From a virus: a stretch of 44,736 bases of DNA. Below are positions 14,373-22,255 of the stretch, one piece after another. The stretch covers positions 1-44,736 of IMG/VR virus record IMGVR_UViG_3300050821_007174; one strand, written 5' to 3'. Made by a program: the position numbers and the translations under genes. Every line of letters starts with the position of its first letter. Position 1 is the stretch's first letter. A model generated the notes under the pieces. That model was not told the DNA's origin. It was given only the letters and a program-made list of their open reading frames with translations, and ran no database searches.

Positions 14373-15419
14373 ATGGCAGATGACCCAAAAACCTCGACAC
14401 CGGCAACTGACGCATCACTAGCGCCAGTAGACTCACCTGAGCCGGATCTCGATGGTTTGCTCGCGCACATTCCCGAACTGGAAGGTATTTTTGGGGATGC
14501 ACCAGGTGAAGCGGCACCGAAACGAAAGGAACCAGTTTCGGAGGCTGCAGAAGAAGAGATTCAGCCAGGTTTGGATTCCGCACTCCCGATTGAAGAGCCC
14601 GAGCCGATTGAAGAGCCCGAGCATGAACCGGAAGAGGAAGTAAAGCCCGAAAAACAGGATTCGGTCCAAAAACGAATCGATAAGATTACGGCCGCCAGGC
14701 GCGCAGCGGAAGAAGAGGCTGCAGCCTTAAAAGCCGAGCTTACCGAGCTCAAGGCAAAGCAACAAGAGCCTCCTCCTGTTCAGCCAACTGCTGATAATCC
14801 ACTCGCTAATATTGAAGATCCCAAGGAGCTCGTCCGTCGCGTGGCATTGTCGCGCCAGGCAAAGAGTTGGGCAATTCAGCACCTCGAGGGTGGAGAAATC
14901 CAGTTGGACGACGGAAACACTAAATTCCTCTCCGGGGAACAGGTCAAGGTGCTCCTCTCTCGAGCCGAGGACATGTTGGATATCCATATTCCGCAACGGC
15001 ACCAATTTTTGGCGCAGAAAGCGGACTGGGATAAACAAGCAAAAGCGGCGTATCCGAACCTTTATAAGCCAGGCCATAAAGACAACCTCGAGATGAACTC
15101 GTGGCTGACGGTGTTTCCCGAGTGTCGGAGATTTCCCGACATCGGCATCATCGTTGGCGACGCGATCTTGGGGCGACAGTTACGCCTCCAACGGGAAGCG
15201 AACGCCAAGAAAAATGGTGCTCAGGCTAATGGCAACAATCTTCCACTATCTGCGCCTGCTCCAGCAGCCGCACCTCGCGTTCCGCGCAACCGCGCATTGA
15301 GCGGTGCCGAACTGTCTGCCATAGCGACGGATCCCAGTAGTGGGGCTCTCGATAAATTCGTTAATCAACTGATTGCTGACGCAGAACAGGCCCGGCCGGC
15401 TCAACGCACAAAACGTTGA
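14373..15419 (+). CDS. Scaffold-type protein
   Basis: This 348-residue protein is acidic and Glu/Pro-rich at the N-terminus (two IEEPEP-type repeats near residues 72-86), then a Lys/Glu/Ala coiled coil (residues 95-130), a conserved-looking middle and an Ala/Pro-rich C-terminus ending in RPAQRTKR. Disordered acidic head, coiled coil and position directly before the major capsid protein are typical of phage scaffolding proteins. I chose ATG 14373 (MADDPKTS); the longer frame from 14295 would run through the operator region. Confidence 0.75.
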   Translation: MADDPKTSTPATDASLAPVDSPEPDLDGLLAHIPELEGIFGDAPGEAAPKRKEPVSEAAEEEIQPGLDSALPIEEPEPIEEPEHEPEEEVKPEKQDSVQKRIDKITAARRAAEEEAAALKAELTELKAKQQEPPPVQPTADNPLANIEDPKELVRRVALSRQAKSWAIQHLEGGEIQLDDGNTKFLSGEQVKVLLSRAEDMLDIHIPQRHQFLAQKADWDKQAKAAYPNLYKPGHKDNLEMNSWLTVFPECRRFPDIGIIVGDAILGRQLRLQREANAKKNGAQANGNNLPLSAPAPAAAPRVPRNRALSGAELSAIATDPSSGALDKFVNQLIADAEQARPAQRTKR

Positions 15420-15426
15420 AGCTAAA

Positions 15427-16452
15427 ATGGCAGGACTATTAGAAATTACCCAGACGGGTAAGCGAGAGGACTTCGCTGACGTGATTGCGATGATTGATTA
15501 CAAGTCAACACCGTTCACGTCTCAGTGCCCGAAAGGGAGCGAACCAGCGAATAGCATCTATGACTGGCAAATGGATGCGTATGATGACCCAGTTTTAGGT
15601 GGTGTCATCGATGGGAAAGATGTCGTCGACACCGATTATGTGAATCCGGCAGCACGGCGCGCGAAAGCCCACGGGAGAATCCAGAAATTCCGTAAGGCCT
15701 TCATGATCAGCGACTTAGCTCAGAATGTATCAAATGTTGCGGGTGTGGGGAAAAACGGCGAAAAACCGCGTGCGGTCAAGAAAGTCATCCTCGAATTAAA
15801 GAGGACGATGGAAGCGACTTTTTGTTCTGATCAGGATAGCCAGGCCGATGACGGGTCAACGAAAGCGTATCTGACGCGTGGCGCGGGTCGATGGATCTCG
15901 AATACTGCTCAAGCGGATCTACCGTGCCCGCCGGCGTTTATGACACCGGCGACCTCGATTGTCACGAAGACCACGGCGACCACCTTGGAGGATGACGTCA
16001 ATGCAGCGATGGAGTCGATTTACCAGCAAACTGGTCAACAAAAGGACTTCGATTTGCTCTGCGGAACTGCTTTGAAGAAGCGGTTCAGCTCGTTCGCCGC
16101 GTGGGTGCCAAACGGCGTTTCCACGGTGCCGTTACGGACGTTCCAGCAAGAAGCTGTCAGCAAGCAGATAATCGCGACGGTGGATTTTTGGCAGGGCGAT
16201 TTCGGCTCCGTGAAGCTGATTCTGTCGCTGTTCCTGGCCAAGGATGCGCCTCCCGGTGCGAGCCAGGCCAACATCATGAATGGCAGAGGTTACCTCATTG
16301 ATTGGGAGCAGTTCGAGTTGCGATACAATCGGATGCCCGGTTACCATGATAATCCGGACCTCGGGGGAGGCCCACGTGGTTATGTGGATGCTATCTGTGG
16401 ACTAGTTGTGTATAACCCGCTCGGCCTGGGGAAGATAGCTCCGACCGCATGA
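15427..16452 (+). CDS. Major capsid protein, DUF5309/SU10-like
   Basis: This 341-residue protein looks like an HK97-fold capsid protein of the DUF5309 (SU10) family. Visible family features are the N-terminal STPFTSQCPKG, the YDWQMDAYDD strand, a KFRKAFMISDLAQNVSNVAG tract (Gln/Ser/Val core), an ELKRTMEATF helix, and the late FWQGDFGSVKLILS and WEQFELRYN strands. It follows the scaffold by seven bases. The start ATG 15427 gives MAGLLEITQTG, the usual type of short N-arm. Confidence 0.87.
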   Translation: MAGLLEITQTGKREDFADVIAMIDYKSTPFTSQCPKGSEPANSIYDWQMDAYDDPVLGGVIDGKDVVDTDYVNPAARRAKAHGRIQKFRKAFMISDLAQNVSNVAGVGKNGEKPRAVKKVILELKRTMEATFCSDQDSQADDGSTKAYLTRGAGRWISNTAQADLPCPPAFMTPATSIVTKTTATTLEDDVNAAMESIYQQTGQQKDFDLLCGTALKKRFSSFAAWVPNGVSTVPLRTFQQEAVSKQIIATVDFWQGDFGSVKLILSLFLAKDAPPGASQANIMNGRGYLIDWEQFELRYNRMPGYHDNPDLGGGPRGYVDAICGLVVYNPLGLGKIAPTA

Positions 16453-16455
16453 TCA

Positions 16456-16809
16456 ATGTCCGAGATCCAGATCTGGAGTGATTTCGCGGCCCAGTTAGCA
16501 GCGGCTCACGGGGAAGGTTTTGTCAGAGATTTCTGCAAAACCATCCTCGATGAGCAGCGAGCGGAGGAAGAGGTGGCGTACAAAAGTCAGCAGCGGATTG
16601 CGGCGGCAACCGAGCGCCTTGAGCAGTCATGGATGGATGGGCTCGGCGAATGTCACATGCGTGTGGACCCCGAAGTTTATTTTCATTGGGTGCGCAAAGA
16701 GGGGCGCGAAGTCTGGAACGATAAAAGCTTCGTCCGCGAATTCAAAAGAGATAATAAGGACGTAATCGTTCGTTCCCGTTCGCAAAAAACGATGGTGGGC
16801 TACCGATGA
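16456..16809 (+). CDS. Hypothetical protein, 117 residues
   Basis: It starts three bases after the capsid stop and overlaps the next start (ATGA). Helical N-terminus with WSDFAAQLAAAHGEGFVRDF, then a charged middle and a C-terminus rich in Arg and Lys. No family recognised. By position it may be a head-tail joining or capsid accessory protein. Confidence 0.65.
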   Translation: MSEIQIWSDFAAQLAAAHGEGFVRDFCKTILDEQRAEEEVAYKSQQRIAAATERLEQSWMDGLGECHMRVDPEVYFHWVRKEGREVWNDKSFVREFKRDNKDVIVRSRSQKTMVGYR

Positions 16810-17666
16810 ATCCGCCAGTCTCCACGCAACGCGTTTTGTTCGATGTCGCTCGATTGGCCGGCTACGTGCCGACCGGCGACAACGAGAACCTGGATCCGGA
16901 AAAAGCCCAGGAGATCTTGGGATTCATCGACGATCGGCTGCAGGAAGCTTGGGATATGTATGATTTCATCGAGACAACAACGCTCGAGCAACGGGTGTTC
17001 CGGCCCGATTTCGATCCCAACGTCTGCTATCCGCTCGGTGCGTGTGTGTGGGATCCCTGCACGCAGATGTATTATCAGGCACTTGCCCAAACGGTGGGCG
17101 GGCCCTTATCAAACACTGCAGTCTGGCAACCGAATCCAACGGTCACTCCGAGATATATCCCCTGGTGGGAAACGGGCCGAACGCCGATCGGCGCGGCCTT
17201 TGGCGCCTGGACTGCTAACCCTTTTGAAAACCCGAATCGCCGGCGGGTCGATTATCTGCTTTCGATTCGCGGGATAGAATTTACGGCGACTTCAACCGTT
17301 GCTTTCGTGTGGCTGCTTTTCCGAACGCCTTACCCTGGCATCGGACGCGACGAATGGAGCGCGACCACCACTTATAATATAGGCGACGCCACAATTGACG
17401 GGACCGATTCCTATATCTCATCGGTAGACGGAAACCTGGCCGCGCAACCGAGTTTGAGTCCCGAGCAGTGGAGCATTTTCAGGATCCCGTATCCGATGAA
17501 GCGCTATATCACGCAAGCCGCGTTTAGCGACACTCTGGTCACCAGCGGGCAAAACGAGAAGGCGCCAGGCGAATTGCAGAAGGCGTTCGGTTATCTGCAG
17601 GAAGCGTTTGATCAACAATCCCTTCAGCAGGGACAAAGAGACAATTGGCGAGGGTATAGCAGGTAA
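16806..17666 (+). CDS. Probable head-tail adaptor with two carbohydrate-module-like segments
   Basis: This 286-residue protein has an adaptor-like helical N-terminus (AQEILGFIDDRLQEAWDMYDF, shown in part), then a YPLGACVWD...MYYQALAQ segment and, near residue 180, DEWSATTTYNIGDATIDG...YISSVDGN ending before a W. Both resemble the Tyr-x-Gly-Asp...Tyr...Asn...Trp pattern of CBM5/12 (ChtBD3) carbohydrate modules. Its place right after the capsid gene favours a connector or adaptor; the repeats could add sugar binding. Neither point is proven. It overlaps its neighbours on both sides by a few bases. Confidence 0.6.
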   Translation: MNPPVSTQRVLFDVARLAGYVPTGDNENLDPEKAQEILGFIDDRLQEAWDMYDFIETTTLEQRVFRPDFDPNVCYPLGACVWDPCTQMYYQALAQTVGGPLSNTAVWQPNPTVTPRYIPWWETGRTPIGAAFGAWTANPFENPNRRRVDYLLSIRGIEFTATSTVAFVWLLFRTPYPGIGRDEWSATTTYNIGDATIDGTDSYISSVDGNLAAQPSLSPEQWSIFRIPYPMKRYITQAAFSDTLVTSGQNEKAPGELQKAFGYLQEAFDQQSLQQGQRDNWRGYSR

Positions 17667-17926
17667 TGCAAGAACCACGATGGCGGATCGTTTTGTGTTG
17701 GGGCGCGGTCTTCACTTTTTTCACCGTGCCTTTGGTTGGGATCGGCTTGCTTTTACTGGCCGATTCAGTGCCCAATATTCGCAACCATATCAGCGAATAC
17801 AAATTCATCGGCCCATTCTTTCAGTCCGTCACCGCCCTGGTCTTTGGCTTGGCCGGATTAAAAAGCGTGGATCGATATGTAGATATCAAAAATGGAAAAT
17901 CACAAATAAAAACAACCCCCGAATAA
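17666..17926 (+). CDS. Two-TM membrane protein, holin candidate
   Basis: This 86-residue protein has a basic start, a long first hydrophobic segment (VLCWGAVFTFFTVPLVGIGLL, shown in part), a short polar loop, a second segment ending FGLAGLKSVDRY and a charged C-terminus. The ending resembles the GL-GL-R/K-S/T-V-E/D-K/R pattern of phage holins with two or three helices. It lies in the late operon about 2 kb before the endolysin-like gene, a fitting place. The call is a pattern match, not proof. Confidence 0.55.
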   Translation: MQEPRWRIVLCWGAVFTFFTVPLVGIGLLLLADSVPNIRNHISEYKFIGPFFQSVTALVFGLAGLKSVDRYVDIKNGKSQIKTTPE

Positions 17927-17941
17927 AAAGGAAACAATACA

Positions 17942-18490
17942 GTGGCATTGGTACATGTAGAAATCTGGTATTATAGCGGAGCTCCGACTCCTGTTCCTCC
18001 CGGTCACCATCCTGATCAAGGATTACCGACACCTCCTAGTGGAGCGCATCCTGATCATGGTTTACCCAAACCTCCCGGCCGGCCTGATCAAGGTTTGCCG
18101 CCGTCTCCCGGTCATCCGGATCAAGGTTTGCCAAGCGTTCCCGGCCGCCCCGATCAAGGGCTGCCACGTCCTCCGGGTCATCCCGACCAGGGATTGCCTC
18201 CCGGTAGCGGGGTGATTGCGCCTCCGATTGTGTTGCCGCCGGAAATCTGGCCACCGATCCTGATTCCACCGCCAGAGGCCACCCACCCAATTGCGCCCGG
18301 AGGAACACCGCCTAGGCCCGATCAAGGGTTGCCGCCATATCCCGATCAAGGATTGCCACCGACGCCGCCGCAACCCGATCAAGGCTTGCCGCCAACGAGT
18401 GGAACCCCTCCGGCGCCTGATCAAGGTTTGCCGTCAACTCCAGGCACGCCAACTCAACCGATTCAACCAACGCCCGCACCAAAGAAATAA
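17942..18490 (+). CDS. PDQGLP-repeat protein
   Basis: This 182-residue protein starts with GTG 17942 after an AAAGGAA box. After MALVHVEIWYYSG it consists almost wholly of ten PD(Q/H)GLP motifs separated by Pro/Gly-rich spacers: six in the first block, a hydrophobic PPIVLPPEIWPPILIPP break, then four more. Phage proteins with related PDNTLP/PDQGLP repeats are familiar from other genomes, with no assigned function. It is likely an extended, disordered virion component. The underlying DNA shows 27-33 base tandem repeats carrying TGATCAAGG. Confidence 0.75.
   Translation: MALVHVEIWYYSGAPTPVPPGHHPDQGLPTPPSGAHPDHGLPKPPGRPDQGLPPSPGHPDQGLPSVPGRPDQGLPRPPGHPDQGLPPGSGVIAPPIVLPPEIWPPILIPPPEATHPIAPGGTPPRPDQGLPPYPDQGLPPTPPQPDQGLPPTSGTPPAPDQGLPSTPGTPTQPIQPTPAPKK
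18006..18440. repeat. Tandem coding repeats for PDQGLP
   Basis: Ten copies of a segment around CCTGATCAAGG(T/A)TTGCC, spaced mostly 27 to 33 bases, encode the PDQGLP motifs. The variation between copies is mainly in third positions and in the Pro-rich spacers, so the protein motif is conserved over the DNA. Confidence 0.8.
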
Positions 18491-18499
18491 GTCTCTAAA

Positions 18500-19900
18500 A
18501 TGCGCGCGTTATTAGTTCTCTTAATTGGATTAGCCCAGGTTACCCTGGGCTTATCCAAAACCATCACCGCTAGCAGCGGTAATGCGACCGACGTACAGTC
18601 AGCAATCAATTCTGCTGGTACCGGCGATACGGTCCAGATCCCGGCTGGCACTTTTAATTGGGCTAATGGCGTTAGCGTCAAGAAGCAGATCAAACTTTAC
18701 GGAGCAGGAACTTCCACGGTGATCAACCAGAACGGGAGCAATACTCTGGTTGATCTAACCGCTCAGCCTGGCGGCAGCGTGGAACTGGCCAAGATCAGGT
18801 TCACTCGCACCCCCGGCCAAAACGGCATCTTCGTGGTGGCCAACGGTGGTGGGGTCCCGATTCTGGTTCACGACGTTGCGTTCGAGAACGTGCAATTCGG
18901 GTCGCGCTGTATGGAGTGGCGGACCAATGGCGGGGTGATCTACGATTGCAACTTTGTCTCTAGTGATAAGTCCGACAACTCCGGGATCGCGTTTAAAAAT
19001 CCGTCGTCGGACTCGGCCTGGCACGAGGTCGACGTGATGGGCGATAAGGACACGAACGGGGATAAAAACACCTATCTTGAAGATTGCACTTTCAAAGACT
19101 TCTTTTTGCAGGCTCTGGACTTCGATGACAACAGCCGCACTGTGATGCGTCACTGCAAGTTCGATAACAGCGCAGTGGCTTCGCATGGACAGGAAACTTC
19201 TGCTGTAGGTGCGCGTCAGTGGGAGCTCTACGAGTGCGAATTCATTTTCACCAACGGCGGGAATAGTAATCCTTCCAAGCAGGAATATCCCCTAAATATG
19301 AACCTCTTCCTCTTTATTCGCGGGGGCGGCCCAGGCGCGTGCTGGAATAACAAGATCCCCGACATCAGTTCATCGGCATGGGGAAATAAACCGGAAATCA
19401 AGTTCAACCTCTACAATATCCGTAGGCGCGGTCAGGTGCCTTGTCAAACTAGCTATCCTGCTGCTAGGCAAATTGGATTTGGCTCTGACACTCAAGGCCG
19501 GTTAGTTAGTAGTCCGGTCTATTTCTGGGGCAATACCGGAGCCGGAAATTACGCCAATCCGGCGTTAGAAGATTACAATCCGGATGAGTGTGGCAATGGC
19601 CTACATACCGCGGATTTCGTGAAAAAAGGCCGGGACTTTTTCGTCGACACCGAGAAGCCAGGGTACAAACCCTACGCTTACCCGCATCCTTTGAGAGCTG
19701 GCGGAAGCGGACCAACTCCGACGCCTAATCCAACGCCTACGGCCACCCCTCCACCACAACCAACGCCAACGCCTACACCCACGCCGCCGCCGCAACCAAC
19801 GCCAACGCCTACTCCGCCTCCGGCTGGTGAGACTTATCGTAATTGGCTGGATCTGTTAAGCCGTTGGATCGAGCAGCACCCCGCCCAACCCGATCAATGA
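18500..19900 (+). CDS. Secreted right-handed beta-helix protein with signal peptide and Pro/Thr linker
   Basis: This 466-residue protein begins MRALLVLLIGLAQVTLGLS, a clear Sec signal peptide with cleavage likely near residue 19. ITASSGNATDVQSAINSA and GDTVQIPAGTFNW then mark the start of a pectate-lyase-type parallel beta-helix, with repeated ILVHDVAFENVQF, VIYDCNF, TYLEDCTF and VMRHCKF rungs. A Pro/Thr linker (about residues 405-440) and a short Trp-containing tail follow. A signal peptide is unusual in a virion gene, so export by the infected cell is inferred. The composition resembles bacterial extracellular proteins, pointing to acquisition from a host. A sugar-degrading or surface-binding role is possible; no catalytic residues were assigned. 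Confidence 0.78.
   Translation: MRALLVLLIGLAQVTLGLSKTITASSGNATDVQSAINSAGTGDTVQIPAGTFNWANGVSVKKQIKLYGAGTSTVINQNGSNTLVDLTAQPGGSVELAKIRFTRTPGQNGIFVVANGGGVPILVHDVAFENVQFGSRCMEWRTNGGVIYDCNFVSSDKSDNSGIAFKNPSSDSAWHEVDVMGDKDTNGDKNTYLEDCTFKDFFLQALDFDDNSRTVMRHCKFDNSAVASHGQETSAVGARQWELYECEFIFTNGGNSNPSKQEYPLNMNLFLFIRGGGPGACWNNKIPDISSSAWGNKPEIKFNLYNIRRRGQVPCQTSYPAARQIGFGSDTQGRLVSSPVYFWGNTGAGNYANPALEDYNPDECGNGLHTADFVKKGRDFFVDTEKPGYKPYAYPHPLRAGGSGPTPTPNPTPTATPPPQPTPTPTPTPPPQPTPTPTPPPAGETYRNWLDLLSRWIEQHPAQPDQ
19720..19825. repeat. Pro/Thr linker coding repeat
   Basis: Repeated CCAACGCC(A/T)AC and CCGCCGC-type units encode the Pro-Thr linker of the beta-helix protein. Low complexity, likely prone to length change. 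Confidence 0.7.
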
Positions 19901-20589
19901 GTATTCCGGCTCCATTTGACGCGCGGTACATCGAATTTATCCGGCGAATATTGTCGGTGGCGGAAACTGATACCGCCAAATGGAATCCGGCCGCTGTCTA
20001 TGTCTATAACGACGGCAATAATGGTCGCAAACAATGCACTCTCTCGATCGGGTTCACCGCGGATGGCGGGAATCTTCACAAGGTTTTAGAACGTTATGTC
20101 GAGGCGCACGGGATCTATAGTGACAAGCTGGTACCATATATTTCGCTTATAAAAGCAGGGGATCCTGGGACTGATCCCGACTTTATCAGTCTTCTGAAAG
20201 AGATCGGGAAAAAAGACCCGCTGATGATGACTGTCCAGGAAGAGCAATTCGACAAGCTGTATTTAGGGCCAGCGTTTTCCTGGGCATCCAAGTATGGTTT
20301 CGGCCTGCCCCTTTCTTATTTAGTGATTGCCGATTCGTTTCTTCATTCGGGTGGAATGCTGGATTTTCTGATTAAGAGGTTCCCAGAAAAAAAACCAAAT
20401 AACGGCGGTAAAGAAGAAGACTGGATCGAGGCTTATGCCAATACTCGACGGGAATGGCTGGCCAACCATACTAACAAGATTTTGCGCAACACCACCTACC
20501 GCTGTGACTGCTATCTGCGCGAGATGAAACGGGATAACTGGAGTTTGGCGGAAACTCCAGTTAACATGCACGGGACGGAGGTTGCATAA
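19897..20589 (+). CDS. GH46 chitosanase-like endolysin
   Basis: This 230-residue protein has the lysozyme-like layout of glycoside hydrolase family 46. E23 (in SVAETD) and D39 (in VYNDG) sit where the two catalytic acids of chitosanases lie, followed by CTLSIGFTADGGNL, which mirrors the IGFT-x-GTGD segment of that family. Later MTVQEEQFDKLY, the GLPLSYLVIADSFLHSG helix and WIEAYANTRREWLANH match the family order. In a phage it is best read as the peptidoglycan-cutting endolysin. It has no signal peptide, so it should need the holin. The ATG overlaps the stop of the beta-helix gene. The family assignment rests on motif order, not a search. Confidence 0.75.
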   Translation: MSIPAPFDARYIEFIRRILSVAETDTAKWNPAAVYVYNDGNNGRKQCTLSIGFTADGGNLHKVLERYVEAHGIYSDKLVPYISLIKAGDPGTDPDFISLLKEIGKKDPLMMTVQEEQFDKLYLGPAFSWASKYGFGLPLSYLVIADSFLHSGGMLDFLIKRFPEKKPNNGGKEEDWIEAYANTRREWLANHTNKILRNTTYRCDCYLREMKRDNWSLAETPVNMHGTEVA

Positions 20590-22244
20590 TGGGGCGATAC
20601 CGAGGTCAGGGCACGCTAGACGACGCGCAGGTCCCCACCGGAGACGTGACCTTCAAGGGTATGGATATGAAGAGTTCCGATCCCGCTTCGATGCTGCCAG
20701 GCTTCTATCGCGAGGGATACAACTGTCGCGTGGAAAACGGTGGACTCGAGACGCGGCGAGGAAGCATTTGTCCCGGTGCTTTGAATGTCATCAACTACAA
20801 CCAGATTTACGGCGTTGGACTTTTCTCTAATCCCAACGGGCTCGAATGGTTGGCGATCGCGACCGTGAACGGCGTGTGGTTTGCTCGAGACGGCGAATAT
20901 CCGCGGTTTGTCCCCCTACCGGCAAACGTCACTGCTCCGGTAGAATTTAGTCAGTGTTTTGACGTGTTTTTTATTTGGCGAGGACCGGACCTGATTCCGC
21001 TTTTATGGCACGGTGATTGGGCCGTTTATTGGGAAGCGTTTCCTCCTCCGACTGGCGGCCGAATTACAGTGCCGAATGCCTATACTGCAGAGAACGCGGC
21101 GAACAGAATGTTGGTACCTTATGGGCGTGATCGCATCGCCGTGTCAGACATTGCTAGTTACACAATGTATGACTGGACAATCGACGATTTTCAAATTAAC
21201 GCCGGGGAGGCTGACGACCTGGTGCGCGTCTTTCCGTGGCAGCAGGAAACCGTTCTATGTTTTAAGCGACACGCTATTTTCCGCGTGACCGGCGTATCCG
21301 GCGATCTTTCCGGCGCCACGCTCCAGAAATTACCCGGCACGGTGGGCCTCGTCGGACGACACGCCGTCTGTGATGTCTCGGGCAACGTTTATTTTATGTC
21401 GCACTCTGGCGTTTTCAGGATCAGCCAGGTATTCCAGGACACACCCGAGCCCGATGACGTTCCGATCACTGACGCGATCAAGCCCGTGATGGATCAGATC
21501 AATTGGAACGCCGCAAGCCTGATTTGTTGCGGCTACCGGCGCGACCGAGTTTTTTTTGCGATTCCCTTAAAAAATGCGGTTCGCAACAACTGCCTCATCG
21601 TTTACAACATCACGACCCAATGTTGGGAGAGTATCGATACCTTTGGGGATCCAGACTTCCGCATCGATGACATCGTGAAGATGGACTTTAACGGCGAACG
21701 CAGATTGTATATGGTCGACCGGGCCAAAGGCTTGATCGTCCTGATGGAACAGGGCAAGACCGACATTTTCGGAGACTCACACACCTACGAGTACGACATC
21801 GACACGTCCGTAATGCTTCGCGGATATGCCGGGCCAGGTGGGCGCAATCAATTTAAGGGAATGGAGATGGCGTACGCCGCTTGGAACCCCTCAGTGACGA
21901 TCACTGCGTATGCTGACGGTGGATCCGGCAAAGCGCTTGTGACCGACAAAGGCAAGGATCGGACGAAATACACTACCTTCGCCAAACCACTTTGGAATCC
22001 GCTTAATTCCAATGACGATCATGCTAGTCCTCGCCGGCAAGATTACTCGGTTCAATTGCCTTTGATGCTCGGTCATAACGGAGTCCAGATCGAGCGGCGC
22101 CAGGAATCAAGCGAGCGATTTCCAGTCAACCTGATGGCTCGCTACGTCCAATTTAAAGTCGAGAACGCGACGGGCTATATCAATATCCGGCGCGTTACCA
22201 TCGACAGTTTTGAAGACCAGAGAGAACCGCGAGCACATACCTAA
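20589..22244 (+). CDS. Tail nozzle / stabilisation protein (beta-propeller)
   Basis: This 551-residue protein has the N-terminal signature of podovirus nozzle proteins: FKGMDMKSSDPASMLPGFY, then EGYNCRVENGGLETRRG. A run of beta-propeller-like blades with VYFMSHSGVFRIS and a C-terminal beta domain follow. It would form the distal tail tube, like P22 gp10 or T7 gp12. It starts on the last base of the upstream stop (TAATG) and is followed by AAAGGAGG for the next gene. Confidence 0.82.
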   Translation: MGRYRGQGTLDDAQVPTGDVTFKGMDMKSSDPASMLPGFYREGYNCRVENGGLETRRGSICPGALNVINYNQIYGVGLFSNPNGLEWLAIATVNGVWFARDGEYPRFVPLPANVTAPVEFSQCFDVFFIWRGPDLIPLLWHGDWAVYWEAFPPPTGGRITVPNAYTAENAANRMLVPYGRDRIAVSDIASYTMYDWTIDDFQINAGEADDLVRVFPWQQETVLCFKRHAIFRVTGVSGDLSGATLQKLPGTVGLVGRHAVCDVSGNVYFMSHSGVFRISQVFQDTPEPDDVPITDAIKPVMDQINWNAASLICCGYRRDRVFFAIPLKNAVRNNCLIVYNITTQCWESIDTFGDPDFRIDDIVKMDFNGERRLYMVDRAKGLIVLMEQGKTDIFGDSHTYEYDIDTSVMLRGYAGPGGRNQFKGMEMAYAAWNPSVTITAYADGGSGKALVTDKGKDRTKYTTFAKPLWNPLNSNDDHASPRRQDYSVQLPLMLGHNGVQIERRQESSERFPVNLMARYVQFKVENATGYINIRRVTIDSFEDQREPRAHT

Positions 22245-22255
22245 AGGAGGATCCA

